Below are positions 7,198-17,500 of a stretch of DNA of 55,642 bases, in pieces. The notes under the pieces are model-generated. The model did not search any database. It saw only the letters and a list, made by a program, of their open reading frames with translations, and was not told where the DNA came from. The number at the start of each line of letters is the position of its first letter. Position 1 is the first letter of the stretch. Source of the stretch: a virus; IMG/VR virus record IMGVR_UViG_3300048023_000226, positions 1 through 55,642 of that record; one strand, written 5' to 3'. A program made the translations under genes and the position numbers.

Positions 7198-7913
7198 TGT
7201 CATATTTTAAGAATTTCCCATTAAGCTTTTATTCCTTTGGCGACAGCGAAGAATCGGCTGTTGTCCAAAACATCGCAACCTATGTTGATATACTAGATGA
7301 TGTTAAAGGTAATTCAGCATTCTATCAAAACTATTATGTTCAAGGTGGAGAAAGACCAGATCAGACTGCGTTTACTTTATATAGAAATCCTCATATGCAC
7401 TGGACATTTTATTTAATGAATGATAAGATACGTGAACAGGGTTGGCCTCTAGAATATAGCGGTGTTGTAGAAAAGGCAAAATCGGATTACTCGAACTTTA
7501 CTATAACAACCACCGGACCTATACACGATACATTTACTATAGGCTCTACCATAACTGGGGGTGATAGTAACGCGACGGGTACTATTGTACATAAGAACTT
7601 GGACCTAGGTCAAATCGTAGTTAAGTTATCAAGTGCTTTAGAATTCCATGTGGCCGAGGTTGCCATATGTGAGGGTGATATGGTTACTGTAACTGGGGCG
7701 TCCAAAGAATATCTTGCAGCGAACCATTATGTACTTAATAATGAAAGAGTCGATCTTGATCTAAGTAATATGAGTGTTCCTTTAGGTGCAGTTCCAAAAA
7801 CCAATCTAGATTTCTATATTGAAGAAAATGATAAGTTGAAACAGATACGTGTTATTAAACCGTCGTCTATCAACACTATTCAAACATTGTTTAATGAAGC
7901 ATTGAGATCGTAA
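7197..7913 (+). CDS. gp53: Baseplate wedge protein gp53
   Basis: A 238-residue protein with clear gp53 features: YQNYYVQGGERPDQTAFTLY, then RNPHMHWTFYLMND and GWPL, matching the T4 'YY..G..RPE..A..IYGNP..YW.L...ND...GW' pattern. The C-terminal ENDKLKQIRVIKPSSIN also matches. gp53 joins the wedge to the hub. An extra beta-rich insert of about 70 residues (near 98-175, with TIGSTITGGDSNATGTIV) lies between these conserved ends; T4 gp53 is 196 residues, so this phage's protein is extended there. It overlaps both neighbours by one base, in a tightly packed operon. Confidence 0.9.
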   Translation: MSYFKNFPLSFYSFGDSEESAVVQNIATYVDILDDVKGNSAFYQNYYVQGGERPDQTAFTLYRNPHMHWTFYLMNDKIREQGWPLEYSGVVEKAKSDYSNFTITTTGPIHDTFTIGSTITGGDSNATGTIVHKNLDLGQIVVKLSSALEFHVAEVAICEGDMVTVTGASKEYLAANHYVLNNERVDLDLSNMSVPLGAVPKTNLDFYIEENDKLKQIRVIKPSSINTIQTLFNEALRS

Positions 7914-9235
7914 TGAGTGATAAAGCCCCAGCAGAACAGGACTTTTCTGATAACCTTTCTATACAGCGTGTATTACTTGAAACTTCTGCTTCTAAACCAA
8001 CTATTGAGATATCCAGTACAACTAGTGGGATAGACATTTTTGAACACCTCGACAAACCTTATCTAACTGCCGCACTGGCATACGTTGATCAAGAAGATAT
8101 AATTGGATCATTAGATATTTCAGGTGGTGAGAAAATTACTATAGATCTGAAGAGTATGCAGAACAGTTCAACACGAGTTGTTTCCAAAACATTCTTTATT
8201 GATAAGATAGTCAGCGCTGATAAGACATCGGATAATGTAGAGATGTTCGTCTTTCATCTGATCGAAGATATCGGATACCTATCTAACCTACACAATTTGA
8301 ATAGATCCATGAGTGGCAAGCCTAGTGCTATTATCTCGACTATATCTAACGAGTTCTTTTCAAAAGATATTAAGAGTTCATCTACTGACTTTCAATCAAT
8401 GAAGGTCATTGTACCTAACTTAACTCCGATAGAGGCTATGTGTTGGATTAAGAACCGCGCATCGACCAGTGACGGGTATCCATTTTATTTGTACTCGACC
8501 TTAGTAGATAAAGAGTTAAACTTCAATGATCTCCGAAGCATGATGACAGGAATAAAAATAAATCCAGATATGCCTTTCACCTTTTCAGAAAGCGCATCTG
8601 GTAATGATGAACAACCTACAGTCGCTCGCAATAGAACAATAATGAGACATCAAGCTAAGAACACCAACAATATATTTGGATTGATTCGCGAAGGTATGGT
8701 AGGGTCCAAGTATTCTTATGTAGATGTAACTAAGAATAAGGTTGTAGACTTCGATTTTAATATCGATAATGAAGTTGTTAAGTTACTAAGACAAGATAAA
8801 ATTGTTAATAAGGGTACTCCTATATTTGATAGTTCTAGGCTAGATGATACGAAGGGTGATATTACTAGCAGAAAGATCACACAGATAGGCGGTACAAACG
8901 CATACGATACACAAAAGTCTTACATGGAAAGTGAAACCAGTGGACAGTATAAACTTAATATCGTCAATCGATCAATGGCGTATATGTTGACTAATAATAA
9001 GATAGACATAATCGTTGACGGTGTTGAATTCCTAGACGGAAACGCGAACAAGACTATCGGTAACAAGATCGATATACGGTTTTTACGTAATACCAACACT
9101 GAGCAAAAAGACAGAATATATGATAGAAAGAAGTCGGGTGATTTTTTAATCTTCGCATGTAAACATACAATATCCCCAAGAACATATACACTAACTCTAT
9201 CTGCTATGAAACTATCTAATGGAGAATTGTTATGA
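7913..9235 (+). CDS. gp27: Baseplate hub protein gp27
   Basis: A 440-residue protein, longer than T4 gp27 (391), located directly before the gp5 spike gene as expected for the gp27 hub ring that carries it. The N-terminal half resembles the beta-barrel domains of gp27/gpD-type hubs (IEISSTTSGIDIFEHLDKPY, then TFFIDKI). A helical AIISTISNEFF and a PIEAMCWIKNRAS segment follow, typical of hub proteins. The C-terminal region ends in strands (FLIFACKHTISPRTYTLTLS) consistent with the last barrel. The gene overlaps gp5 by ATGA, implying coupled translation of partners. Confidence 0.83.
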   Translation: MSDKAPAEQDFSDNLSIQRVLLETSASKPTIEISSTTSGIDIFEHLDKPYLTAALAYVDQEDIIGSLDISGGEKITIDLKSMQNSSTRVVSKTFFIDKIVSADKTSDNVEMFVFHLIEDIGYLSNLHNLNRSMSGKPSAIISTISNEFFSKDIKSSSTDFQSMKVIVPNLTPIEAMCWIKNRASTSDGYPFYLYSTLVDKELNFNDLRSMMTGIKINPDMPFTFSESASGNDEQPTVARNRTIMRHQAKNTNNIFGLIREGMVGSKYSYVDVTKNKVVDFDFNIDNEVVKLLRQDKIVNKGTPIFDSSRLDDTKGDITSRKITQIGGTNAYDTQKSYMESETSGQYKLNIVNRSMAYMLTNNKIDIIVDGVEFLDGNANKTIGNKIDIRFLRNTNTEQKDRIYDRKKSGDFLIFACKHTISPRTYTLTLSAMKLSNGELL

Positions 9236-9891
9236 TACCTAAAAGTTTTGTTGAGTATTATGGAGACCATACACGATGGTTCCTAGGTACCGTGGTCGAT
9301 ATCTTTGATCCACTGAAACTAGGACGTGTTAAGGTCAAAGTGCACGGTGTATACGATGAGATCAAGGATAAAGATTTACCTTGGGCACAAGTGACCATTC
9401 CGGTTACAACAGCAATACATGAAGGCAAAGGACAGAATCTTGGTATGTTAGTGGGTACTCAGGTTTTTGGTATCTTCTTGGATGGTCAGAACTCTCAGTT
9501 GCCGTTGGTTGTGGGGTCGATTCCGAAAGAAGATGACACAAACGAGAAGGCATTGAATGCATATCCGTACAATAAAGTGTATGAGACTGAGACAGGTCAC
9601 TTTAAAGAATATGACGATTCTTCAAATGGGCGTATCCGTGAAGAACATAGGTCAGGTACATACTATGAGATGCAAGACGACGGTAGTCGTGATACCACCA
9701 TACAGGAGAATGACGTTCTACGGGTCAAGGGTGATATAGAGATCAGAGGAGATAAGGACGCTAACATAACTATTAAAGGTGATTGTAATATAATTGTCAC
9801 AGGTGACGCGAAGATTTCTGCAAATAATGTAACAGTACGGGCGTCCGATAAAATATCCTTATCCGGAACTGTTGTTAAAATAAACTCATGA
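9232..9891 (+). CDS. gp5: gp5-like baseplate spike without lysozyme domain
   Basis: A 219-residue spike protein. The N-terminal OB-fold (about 14-100) reads FLGTVVDIFDPLKLGRVKVK, then LPWAQVTIPV and PLVVGSIP, as in gp5/gpV proteins. From about residue 160 there is a short beta-helix needle with repeated strands: VKGDIEIRGD, NITIKGDCNIIVTGD, NVTVRASDKISLSG. T4 gp5 is 575 residues and carries a lysozyme domain between these two parts; here they are joined by a short polar linker, so cell-wall cutting must come from another protein. It overlaps gp27 upstream and the next gene downstream by 4 bases each. Confidence 0.88.
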   Translation: MIPKSFVEYYGDHTRWFLGTVVDIFDPLKLGRVKVKVHGVYDEIKDKDLPWAQVTIPVTTAIHEGKGQNLGMLVGTQVFGIFLDGQNSQLPLVVGSIPKEDDTNEKALNAYPYNKVYETETGHFKEYDDSSNGRIREEHRSGTYYEMQDDGSRDTTIQENDVLRVKGDIEIRGDKDANITIKGDCNIIVTGDAKISANNVTVRASDKISLSGTVVKINS

Positions 9892-11285
9892 CTAGTTTAC
9901 CTTGTGGTGGTGGGAACCTACCCACTAAAGCAGATTATGTTAATATGATGAATCAGATCTCTAAGATCCCGTCGGACTTGGAGAGTATGCTAGTGGACGC
10001 ACAGTCCCAACTGGAAGCACAGAAGACAGAGACACTAGACCAAATAGAAGATCTCAAACGTCAAGCGAGAGAGGCTGAGGGTGACGCACGTGCGCAACTA
10101 GACGCAGAGATTGAGAAACTAGAATCAATGGACATTGGTCTGGAGATTCAGAAAGAAATAGAAGATCAGATAAAAGAGATTACCGATACGATAGAGGGAG
10201 TTGGTGATCTACTGGCCCCGTGGTGGCAGAAAGGTCAGGTACGAGATTGGGAAAAGGAAGCGGAAGACGCATTCACTGAACTCATACAGGACTACCATAT
10301 ATTCATTCCCATGAAGATCATGGAACTTATCAGTGCAATCATACCAGTGACATTTACTGTGCCTATACTTGGACTATCCATAGATGTTTTGAAAATATCT
10401 ACCGCTGAAGAACAAGAGAGACTCAAGGCACAGATTAGTGGAGACACCGAAGGGTTCCGCGCAAGTCTACAGCAACTGAAGGATGATTTTGAAAGTGGTA
10501 AGTTAGAACAAGATGCCTATGACTCTGCGATGGATACGCTACAGGAAACGAAGAATCAAATCGTTGATACCTTTTATAGCTTAGTTCCAGCCGAGTACCA
10601 ATACTTCAACGGTGAGTTTGGTGTGGAATGTGGTGAGTGGAAGGCAAAACTAACATGGTCTTATATCAAGAACGAGATCATGGCGTTTGTTACCGGATCA
10701 TTATTTGAACTGTTCGATAAATTAATCGGTAAGTTCAAAGCGATATGGGACCCATTAGGATTACCCTCTTTACCTATACCGTTAGACTTTGATATTGCAG
10801 CATGGATACGTGCTCAGGTAGAGGCGGCAAAGGTCAAGGCAGAACGTGAAATAAAACGCATAGAGGATCAGGCAGAACAACTACAATCCGATATAGAGAA
10901 CTTTGACATGGATGCAGAGATCACTAAAATTAAAGATGACATGTTATCACAGATCACTGATCTTGCGCTACCATTTCCCGCACCATTCAATATACCATTA
11001 AAGGATGTGTTCGGGGGTGATATTGATAAGAAAACTATCTGTATAGAAGATGAGATACATCAATTGACTACTGCGGCTAGGGATTGGTTCGAAAACGCAA
11101 AGAAAGGACTACTATTCGATTGGGTTAAGATTGTTAAGAAGTTTTTCAATGCTATAGGATTAGGTGCTATATTTGATTTTATTGACTTGACTTTATGTGA
11201 CGTTCTTGGTATGATAGGTATCCCAACTTCATTCGATATAACTTTACCTGAATTGCCGCCAATCGATGTTGCAATTCCTGTATAA
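9888..11285 (+). CDS. Coiled-coil virion protein of unknown function in the hub cluster
   Basis: A 465-residue protein that I cannot name. It starts with LPCGGGNLPTKADY and continues into a long acidic coiled coil (about 30-125). A hydrophobic region follows near 140-170 (FIPMKIMELISAIIPVTFTV), then a second coiled coil (about 175-225) and a third around 310-350. The tail is hydrophobic and proline-rich, ending in TLPELPPIDVAIPV. It lies between gp5 and gp25 in the baseplate operon, so a hub- or tube-lumen-associated structural role is likely. An alternative tape measure role cannot be excluded, although the minus-strand candidate fits better. The next late promoter overlaps its stop codon. 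Confidence 0.6.
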   Translation: MTSLPCGGGNLPTKADYVNMMNQISKIPSDLESMLVDAQSQLEAQKTETLDQIEDLKRQAREAEGDARAQLDAEIEKLESMDIGLEIQKEIEDQIKEITDTIEGVGDLLAPWWQKGQVRDWEKEAEDAFTELIQDYHIFIPMKIMELISAIIPVTFTVPILGLSIDVLKISTAEEQERLKAQISGDTEGFRASLQQLKDDFESGKLEQDAYDSAMDTLQETKNQIVDTFYSLVPAEYQYFNGEFGVECGEWKAKLTWSYIKNEIMAFVTGSLFELFDKLIGKFKAIWDPLGLPSLPIPLDFDIAAWIRAQVEAAKVKAEREIKRIEDQAEQLQSDIENFDMDAEITKIKDDMLSQITDLALPFPAPFNIPLKDVFGGDIDKKTICIEDEIHQLTTAARDWFENAKKGLLFDWVKIVKKFFNAIGLGAIFDFIDLTLCDVLGMIGIPTSFDITLPELPPIDVAIPV

Positions 11286-11288
11286 ATA
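11281..11288 (+). promoter_or_regulatory. T4-type late promoter for gp25-gp6
   Basis: TATAAATAG overlaps the stop codon of the upstream gene and lies 23 bases before the gp25 ATG. Confidence 0.85.
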
Positions 11289-11311
11289 GTACAAAAAGAG
11301 TTGATAGACTA

Positions 11312-11755
11312 ATGGCAAAGAATTTTTCAATAGAAGATGGTAATCTATATAACGCTCCGATCACTACATCGATTAAGCGAATCAACAAAGATATCGATAC
11401 TAGTTTTACCGCAAAACCTTCTACAGGTGACATCTATAAGGTCACCGATGCTGCGGCAGTCAAACAATCAGTTAAAAATTTATTAATGACGGAAAGAGGT
11501 AAGACACCTTTCCGTCCGTATTATGGTGGAGGTTTGGAAACTTTTCTATTCTCTCTATCAACCGATCTAGAACCATCCGATATTGAGAACAGAGTACGAC
11601 AAACTATTGAAGCACATGAACCTAGAGCAAAATTAGTAGACGTGGAAGTTACCATCAAAGAAGATTACAATGCCGTTAATGTGGTTATTGTATTTGATGT
11701 TATAGGATCTACTAAACGAGTAAGTCTAGGACTAACTATTGCAAGGACAAGATAA
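11312..11755 (+). CDS. gp25: Baseplate wedge protein gp25
   Basis: A 147-residue protein of the GPW/gp25 family (T4 gp25: 132). The diagnostic segment is NLLMTERGKTPFRPYYGGGL (about 57-76), followed by IENRVRQTIEAHEPRAKLVD and a beta-rich end (AVNVVIVFDVIG). In the tail, gp25 forms part of the inner baseplate and the nucleation handle for sheath polymerisation. It is the first gene after the late promoter at 11281, and its stop abuts the gp6 ATG. Confidence 0.93.
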   Translation: MAKNFSIEDGNLYNAPITTSIKRINKDIDTSFTAKPSTGDIYKVTDAAAVKQSVKNLLMTERGKTPFRPYYGGGLETFLFSLSTDLEPSDIENRVRQTIEAHEPRAKLVDVEVTIKEDYNAVNVVIVFDVIGSTKRVSLGLTIARTR

Positions 11756-13609
11756 ATGACTATTAATTCATCTGACTTAGATTTCTATGATATCAAGTCT
11801 AAACTAAAGACGTACTTCAAACAAAGTGATGAGTTTGCAGATTATGACTTTGAGGCAAGTGGGCTGTCTAATATTATGGATGTGCTGGCATACAATACAC
11901 ACGTCAATGGTCTTATTGCAAACATGTCAATCAATGAATCGTTCTTGAGTACATCTCAATTACGTTCATCCGTCGTATCTCATGCAGAGAGTCTAGGGTA
12001 TTTCCCTACATCGATGACTGCAGCTCGTGCGGTGGTAGATGTTGAAATAACAGTATTGAATAATGCGCCCACATCTTTACCACTAAATGCAGGGTCCAAG
12101 TTCTTCGTCACAATCGACGAAACTAACTATGAGTTCTTTACACTACAAACCTATGAAGCGATTAATGATACCACAGGTAAGTTTGTATTTCCTAATGTAA
12201 CACTAGTAGAAGGAAAAGTCAAGACAAAAACTTTCTTGGCTGATAGTAATATAGATGTACCATACGTCATATCAGATAATAATATAGATGTTTCTACTAT
12301 GTCTATATCGGTATTCCCTAACGGAAACTCAAGCGAGTCTAATAGTTATTTCAATATAAAAGAAGTTGCGACGATTACCGATCAATCTCGTGTTTACATC
12401 GTACGCGAATCAATGAATGGTTTTTATGAAGTATTGTTCGGTGACGGTAATGTGCTTGGTCAGCGACCACAAGCAGGTAATATAATTTCAATCGAGTATA
12501 TCTCTACCTCTGGGGTAGAGGGAAATGGTGGTTCTGAATTCAACCTGAATGAATATACGGGAGAAGACTACTCGACTAATATATCTTTGGTATCTGCATC
12601 AGCGGGAGGTTCTTCCCGTGAGTCTATTTCTCAGATCAAGATGAACGCGCCTCTGGCATTCTCTGCACAAAACCGTTTGGTTACTGCTGACGATTACACG
12701 GGTATGATCATGAGTAAATATGGTAGTTATTTAAGAGACGTTTCAACATGGGGTGGTAATGATAACATACCCCCACAATATGGTAAAGTTTTTGTTAGTT
12801 TAAATTTTGCTGACGGTATAAATGAAGAATCCAAAGCTACGGTTGAGAACTTGATCCGTAGTCAGTTGACATCCAACTTATCTATTATGTCTATAGATAC
12901 AGAATTCGTCAATCCTGAAATTACTTATTTGGAACTAGTTACTAGATTCAATGTTGATCCAGTCAAGAATATTCCTGCCTCACAATTAGAAGTTGCGGTC
13001 GAATCTATTATTACTGAATATACAAATTTGACATTGAGTTCATTCGATTCATCATTCAGACGATCTAATCTATTAACTCTGATAGACAATCACTCCAACG
13101 CAATCCTAAACTCTAAGATGGAAGTCAAAGTTCAACAACGATTGGACATCGATTCTATAGTTACTGATTTAAATGTTGCTAGAAAAGCACTAGATCCTCA
13201 GTCAGAAGACTTGACTTTTTTGGAAAAAGACTTTACAATAAACTACCCAGTCGTTATCGCTTCGCCAGATAAAGATGATCATATTATTCAATCGTCTATG
13301 TTTAAGTGGTATGATAAAAACGTATTTGTTAGAAATGAACTGGGGTCTACCCGATTACAATTGTTTGATGTCAACGGAGATGTCAAATTAAGCAATGCAG
13401 GTTTCTATGATGCAGCTAAAGGTACCGTGAATCTCAGGGCCCTTCGTATTGATGTAGACGGTTACTTGAGCAGCGGATTAAAAATATCTGCAACTCCAGC
13501 CAACCAGAGCACAATATCCCCGCTGAGGAATTACATCATAAAACTAGACTCAAGTGGATCTACAGTAATCAGTAATACAGAGCAAGGGTCTACTAAGGTC
13601 TTATTATAA
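11756..13609 (+). CDS. gp6: Baseplate wedge protein gp6
   Basis: A 617-residue protein matching T4 gp6 (660). The N-terminal part has the conserved DLDFYDIKSKLKTYFKQSDE, then SGLSNIMDVLAYNTHVNGL, MSINESFLSTSQLR and AESLGYFP. The central baseplate-J-like part includes FFTLQTYEA, FYEVLFGDGNVLGQRPQAG and VTADDYTGMIMSKYG. gp6 forms the continuous ring that holds the wedges together. The order gp25-gp6 and one-base spacings are as in T4-like phages. It overlaps the next gene by one base. Confidence 0.94.
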   Translation: MTINSSDLDFYDIKSKLKTYFKQSDEFADYDFEASGLSNIMDVLAYNTHVNGLIANMSINESFLSTSQLRSSVVSHAESLGYFPTSMTAARAVVDVEITVLNNAPTSLPLNAGSKFFVTIDETNYEFFTLQTYEAINDTTGKFVFPNVTLVEGKVKTKTFLADSNIDVPYVISDNNIDVSTMSISVFPNGNSSESNSYFNIKEVATITDQSRVYIVRESMNGFYEVLFGDGNVLGQRPQAGNIISIEYISTSGVEGNGGSEFNLNEYTGEDYSTNISLVSASAGGSSRESISQIKMNAPLAFSAQNRLVTADDYTGMIMSKYGSYLRDVSTWGGNDNIPPQYGKVFVSLNFADGINEESKATVENLIRSQLTSNLSIMSIDTEFVNPEITYLELVTRFNVDPVKNIPASQLEVAVESIITEYTNLTLSSFDSSFRRSNLLTLIDNHSNAILNSKMEVKVQQRLDIDSIVTDLNVARKALDPQSEDLTFLEKDFTINYPVVIASPDKDDHIIQSSMFKWYDKNVFVRNELGSTRLQLFDVNGDVKLSNAGFYDAAKGTVNLRALRIDVDGYLSSGLKISATPANQSTISPLRNYIIKLDSSGSTVISNTEQGSTKVLL

Positions 13610-14568
13610 TGTCCGAATTTCTAGAGAATCAATATAGGATTAATCCTAAATTCCACCAGAATCAAGTAAAGAGTATTCTACCTGAGTTTTATCAAACAGA
13701 ATATCCTAAACTAGTTTCTTTTCTAGAGACGTATTATAAGTATACGGGTGAAGACGGATCTATTTCTTTTGACGAACAAATTCAAAGATTGTTCAATATA
13801 AGAAACATTGCATCAACAGATCTACGATATTTGGATCTATTAATTTCTGAGCTTAGCGATGGATTAGAATCTGCTTCGTTCTATAAGAATCCGCGATTAA
13901 TGACAAGATTACTTGCGGACTTATATCGAGCAAAAGGAACACAAATATCAACTGAACAGTTTTTCAAAGCATTCTTTAATGAAGATGTTGAAGTATCTTA
14001 TCCTAAGAAAGATCTCTTTATTTTGAATGATAAACCTGGCGGTTCATTAATTGGACCTCAGTCACTACACTATATTCAAGACGATAGACGATATCAAATA
14101 TTCTCAGTTCTTTTGAGAACAGGTCTATCGTTATTAGATTTTGAAACGTTATATAAAAAACTGATACATCCAGCAGGATTCTATCTTGCAGTGGAGACTG
14201 TCACTCAGAGTTCTGCTGAGGTTGGTCTTGAAGCTGGAGAAGTTACAGATCCTCTAGAAGTACCTAACTATGCTATCGAACTCCAGACCAGACAGATGGG
14301 TTCACATGTACAAGCAAGATATTCTCTACTTACTATGGAAGAGAATGACGATATTGATAAACGAACTCAGGATCAGAAAGACACTGCTACAGGTATTGTC
14401 GTGAGTTCTTTAGAAACACTAGACAAATATGATGACATTTCTTTACAGCAGTTGGTAGATGATTTCACCACAGTCGCAGAATGGGCAGGCGTGAAATCCC
14501 CAACATTGGATGATGAAGGTTTAGACCTATCTCAAGATTATGAAACTTTAGACGCATCAGACCACTAA
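13609..14568 (+). CDS. gp7: gp7-like baseplate wedge / virion structural protein
   Basis: A 319-residue protein directly after gp6, the gp7 position in T4. The N-terminus (NPKFHQNQVKSILPEFYQ, then YPKLVSFLETYYKY) resembles the start of marine T4-like gp7/structural proteins. A conserved MTRLLADLYRAKGTQISTEQ segment and LIHPAGFYLAVE follow. The C-terminal ~80 residues are acidic and probably flexible (LDKYDDISLQQLVDD). T4 gp7 is over 1000 residues, so this would be only a minimal gp7; identification relies on position and on remembered family patterns, not on a full match. It precedes the collagen-like fibre and could serve as its baseplate attachment. Confidence 0.6.
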   Translation: MSEFLENQYRINPKFHQNQVKSILPEFYQTEYPKLVSFLETYYKYTGEDGSISFDEQIQRLFNIRNIASTDLRYLDLLISELSDGLESASFYKNPRLMTRLLADLYRAKGTQISTEQFFKAFFNEDVEVSYPKKDLFILNDKPGGSLIGPQSLHYIQDDRRYQIFSVLLRTGLSLLDFETLYKKLIHPAGFYLAVETVTQSSAEVGLEAGEVTDPLEVPNYAIELQTRQMGSHVQARYSLLTMEENDDIDKRTQDQKDTATGIVVSSLETLDKYDDISLQQLVDDFTTVAEWAGVKSPTLDDEGLDLSQDYETLDASDH

Positions 14569-14582
14569 TAACGGAATCCAAA

Positions 14583-17500
14583 ATGACAAGAAGAATTCTA
14601 GACACAGGCGGAGCTGCCAACGACGGGAAGGGGGATACTCTTCGTGAAGCCAGTGAAAAAATTAATGCAAACTTCCAAGAACTTTATGATCTAACCACAC
14701 TGTCAGGTGATGGTGATATTACTATAGGAGATCTTAGTGATATCGTTGATAGCTCTGTAAGCAAAGCAATCGGAAGTGCAGATCTAGGCGATGCTATTAG
14801 TAATAGTGCTACAGTAAGTTCTTTAGGTACACGGGTAACTCAGAACGAAGGATTGATAACAACACTTGATCAGCAAATCGCTGACATCAACACATTAATT
14901 GAAAATACTGATATCGGCGAAAAGGGCCCGCAGGGTGATCCAGGCCCGATAGGACCACAAGGATCTCTAGGATGGCAAGGTACTGTTGGACCTATAGGAC
15001 CACAAGGTAGCGTTGGTGCTCAAGGAGAACAAGGTGTTCAGGGTAACGTTGGTGAACTAGGACCACAAGGTAATGTTGGTGCTCAGGGCGAACAGGGTGT
15101 CCAAGGTAACGTTGGTGAACTAGGACCACAAGGAGAACGGGGCGCACAAGGAGAACAAGGTGTCCAAGGTAACGTTGGACCATTAGGTGCACAAGGAGAA
15201 CGAGGTGCTCAAGGAGAACAAGGCGTTCAAGGAAACGTCGGTGAACTAGGTCCTCAAGGAGAGCGGGGTGCTCAGGGTTTCCAAGGCGTTCAAGGTAATG
15301 TCGGTGAACTAGGACCACAAGGTAACGTTGGTGCTCAAGGAGAACAAGGTGTTCAGGGTAACGTTGGACCATTGGGTGCTCAGGGTATTCAGGGTTCTCA
15401 AGGTGAACAAGGTGTCCAAGGTAATGTCGGTGAACTGGGTGCACAAGGGGAACAAGGTGCACAAGGAGAACAAGGTGTTCAAGGTAATGTTGGTCCATTA
15501 GGTGCACAAGGTCAGCAAGGCGCACAAGGGGAACAAGGTGTCCAAGGTAACGTTGGTCCATTGGGTCCTCAAGGTGAGGCCGGCGCACAAGGTGAACAAG
15601 GTGTCCAAGGTAATGTTGGTCCATTAGGTGCTCAGGGCATTCAGGGTTCTCAAGGTGAACAAGGTGTTCAAGGAAACGTTGGACCTCTAGGACCACAGGG
15701 TGGACAAGGTGCTATAGGTGAACAGGGCATCCAAGGTAATGTTGGTCCATTAGGTGCTCAGGGTGATCGGGGACCACAGGGCTTCCAAGGTATTCAAGGT
15801 AATGTTGGTCTATTGGGTCCTCAAGGTTCGCCGGGTACGGTTGGTCCACAGGGTGTTCAAGGTAATGTCGGTGAGATAGGACCACAAGGAGAAGCTGGTG
15901 CTCAAGGGTCCACTGGACTTCAAGGTAACGTCGGTCCATTGGGTGGACAGGGTGTCCAAGGATCACAGGGTACTGTCGGTGTTCAAGGTAATGTCGGTGT
16001 TCGTGGTGCACAAGGTGAAGATGGACCACAAGGTTCTACCGGCGTACAGGGTGAAGTAGGAGATAAAGGTGCTCAGGGTGAAGCAGGCCCACAGGGATCT
16101 GCTGGTATTCAGGGCAACGTCGGAGACAAAGGTTCTCAAGGCGATAAGGGAGAACAAGGAGAGCAGGGTCTACAAGGAAACGTTGGAGACAAAGGTGTCC
16201 AAGGTAGTCAAGGTTTTCAAGGTTCTGTTGGCGTTCAAGGTAACGTTGGTGATAAAGGTGCTCAGGGAGACACTGGTGCACAGGGTCTAGTTGGTCCTCA
16301 AGGTGCAGTCGGAGACACTGGTGCACAAGGTGAAACTGGAGCCACAGGAGAAAAAGGTGCAACTGGTGAAACTGGAGCGCAGGGTGGTCAAGGTCTTACT
16401 GGTGATCCAGGCCCTAAAGGTCCAGCAGGAACTACGCCAGGCCCAGTAGGTCCACAAGGATTGCCTGGCGATGCGGGTCCTCAAGGACCAGCAGGTACAA
16501 CCCCAGGCCCAGTAGGTCCACAAGGTGCTACAGGTGACGCAGGTCCACAAGGTGCTGTAGGTGATACTGGTGCACAAGGTGAAACAGGCGCACAGGGTAT
16601 TGTAGGACCGCAAGGTACAGTTGGTTCTCAAGGTAGTGCAGGTGCACAGGGTCAAGCTGGTGCCCAAGGTGCGGTTGGATTCCAAGGTGCACAGGGACTA
16701 GTAGGTAATCAAGGTGCTGTAGGTGATCAGGGTGCTCAAGGTGATACTGGTGCGCAGGGTAATGCGGGTACACAAGGAGCAGTAGGTAACCAAGGTGCTG
16801 TAGGTGATCAGGGTGCTCAAGGTGATTCTGGTGCTCAAGGTGACACTGGACCGCAAGGTGCTGTAGGTTTCCAAGGTGCACAGGGATTAGTAGGTAATCA
16901 AGGAGAGCAAGGTGCTCAAGGCGCAGTTGGATTCCAAGGTGCACAGGGACTAGTTGGACCACAAGGAGAACAAGGTTCCCAAGGTGCTGTAGGTTTCCAA
17001 GGTGCCCAAGGTCTAGTTGGACCACAAGGTGAGCAAGGTTCCCAAGGTGCTGTTGGATTCCAAGGTGCACAGGGTCTAGTAGGTAATCAAGGAGAACAAG
17101 GGGATAAAGGAAATCAAGGCGAGCGTGGAGCTCAAGGTTTAGTAGGTCCTCAAGGAGAACAAGGTTCTCAGGGTGAAGTTGGATTCCAAGGTGCACAGGG
17201 TCTAGTTGGACCACAAGGTGAGCAAGGTTCCCAAGGTGAAGTTGGATTCCAAGGGGCGCAGGGTCTAGTAGGTAATCAAGGTGAACAAGGTGCCCAAGGT
17301 GCGGTTGGATTCCAAGGTGCACAGGGTCTAGTTGGACCACAAGGAGAACAAGGTTCTCAGGGTGCTGTTGGATTCCAAGGCGCCCAAGGTCTAGTTGGAC
17401 CACAAGGAGAACAGGGTGCACAGGGTGCTGTAGGTTTCCAAGGTGCACAGGGACTAGTTGGTCCTCAAGGTGAGCAGGGAGGCCAAGGTGAAGTTGGTTA

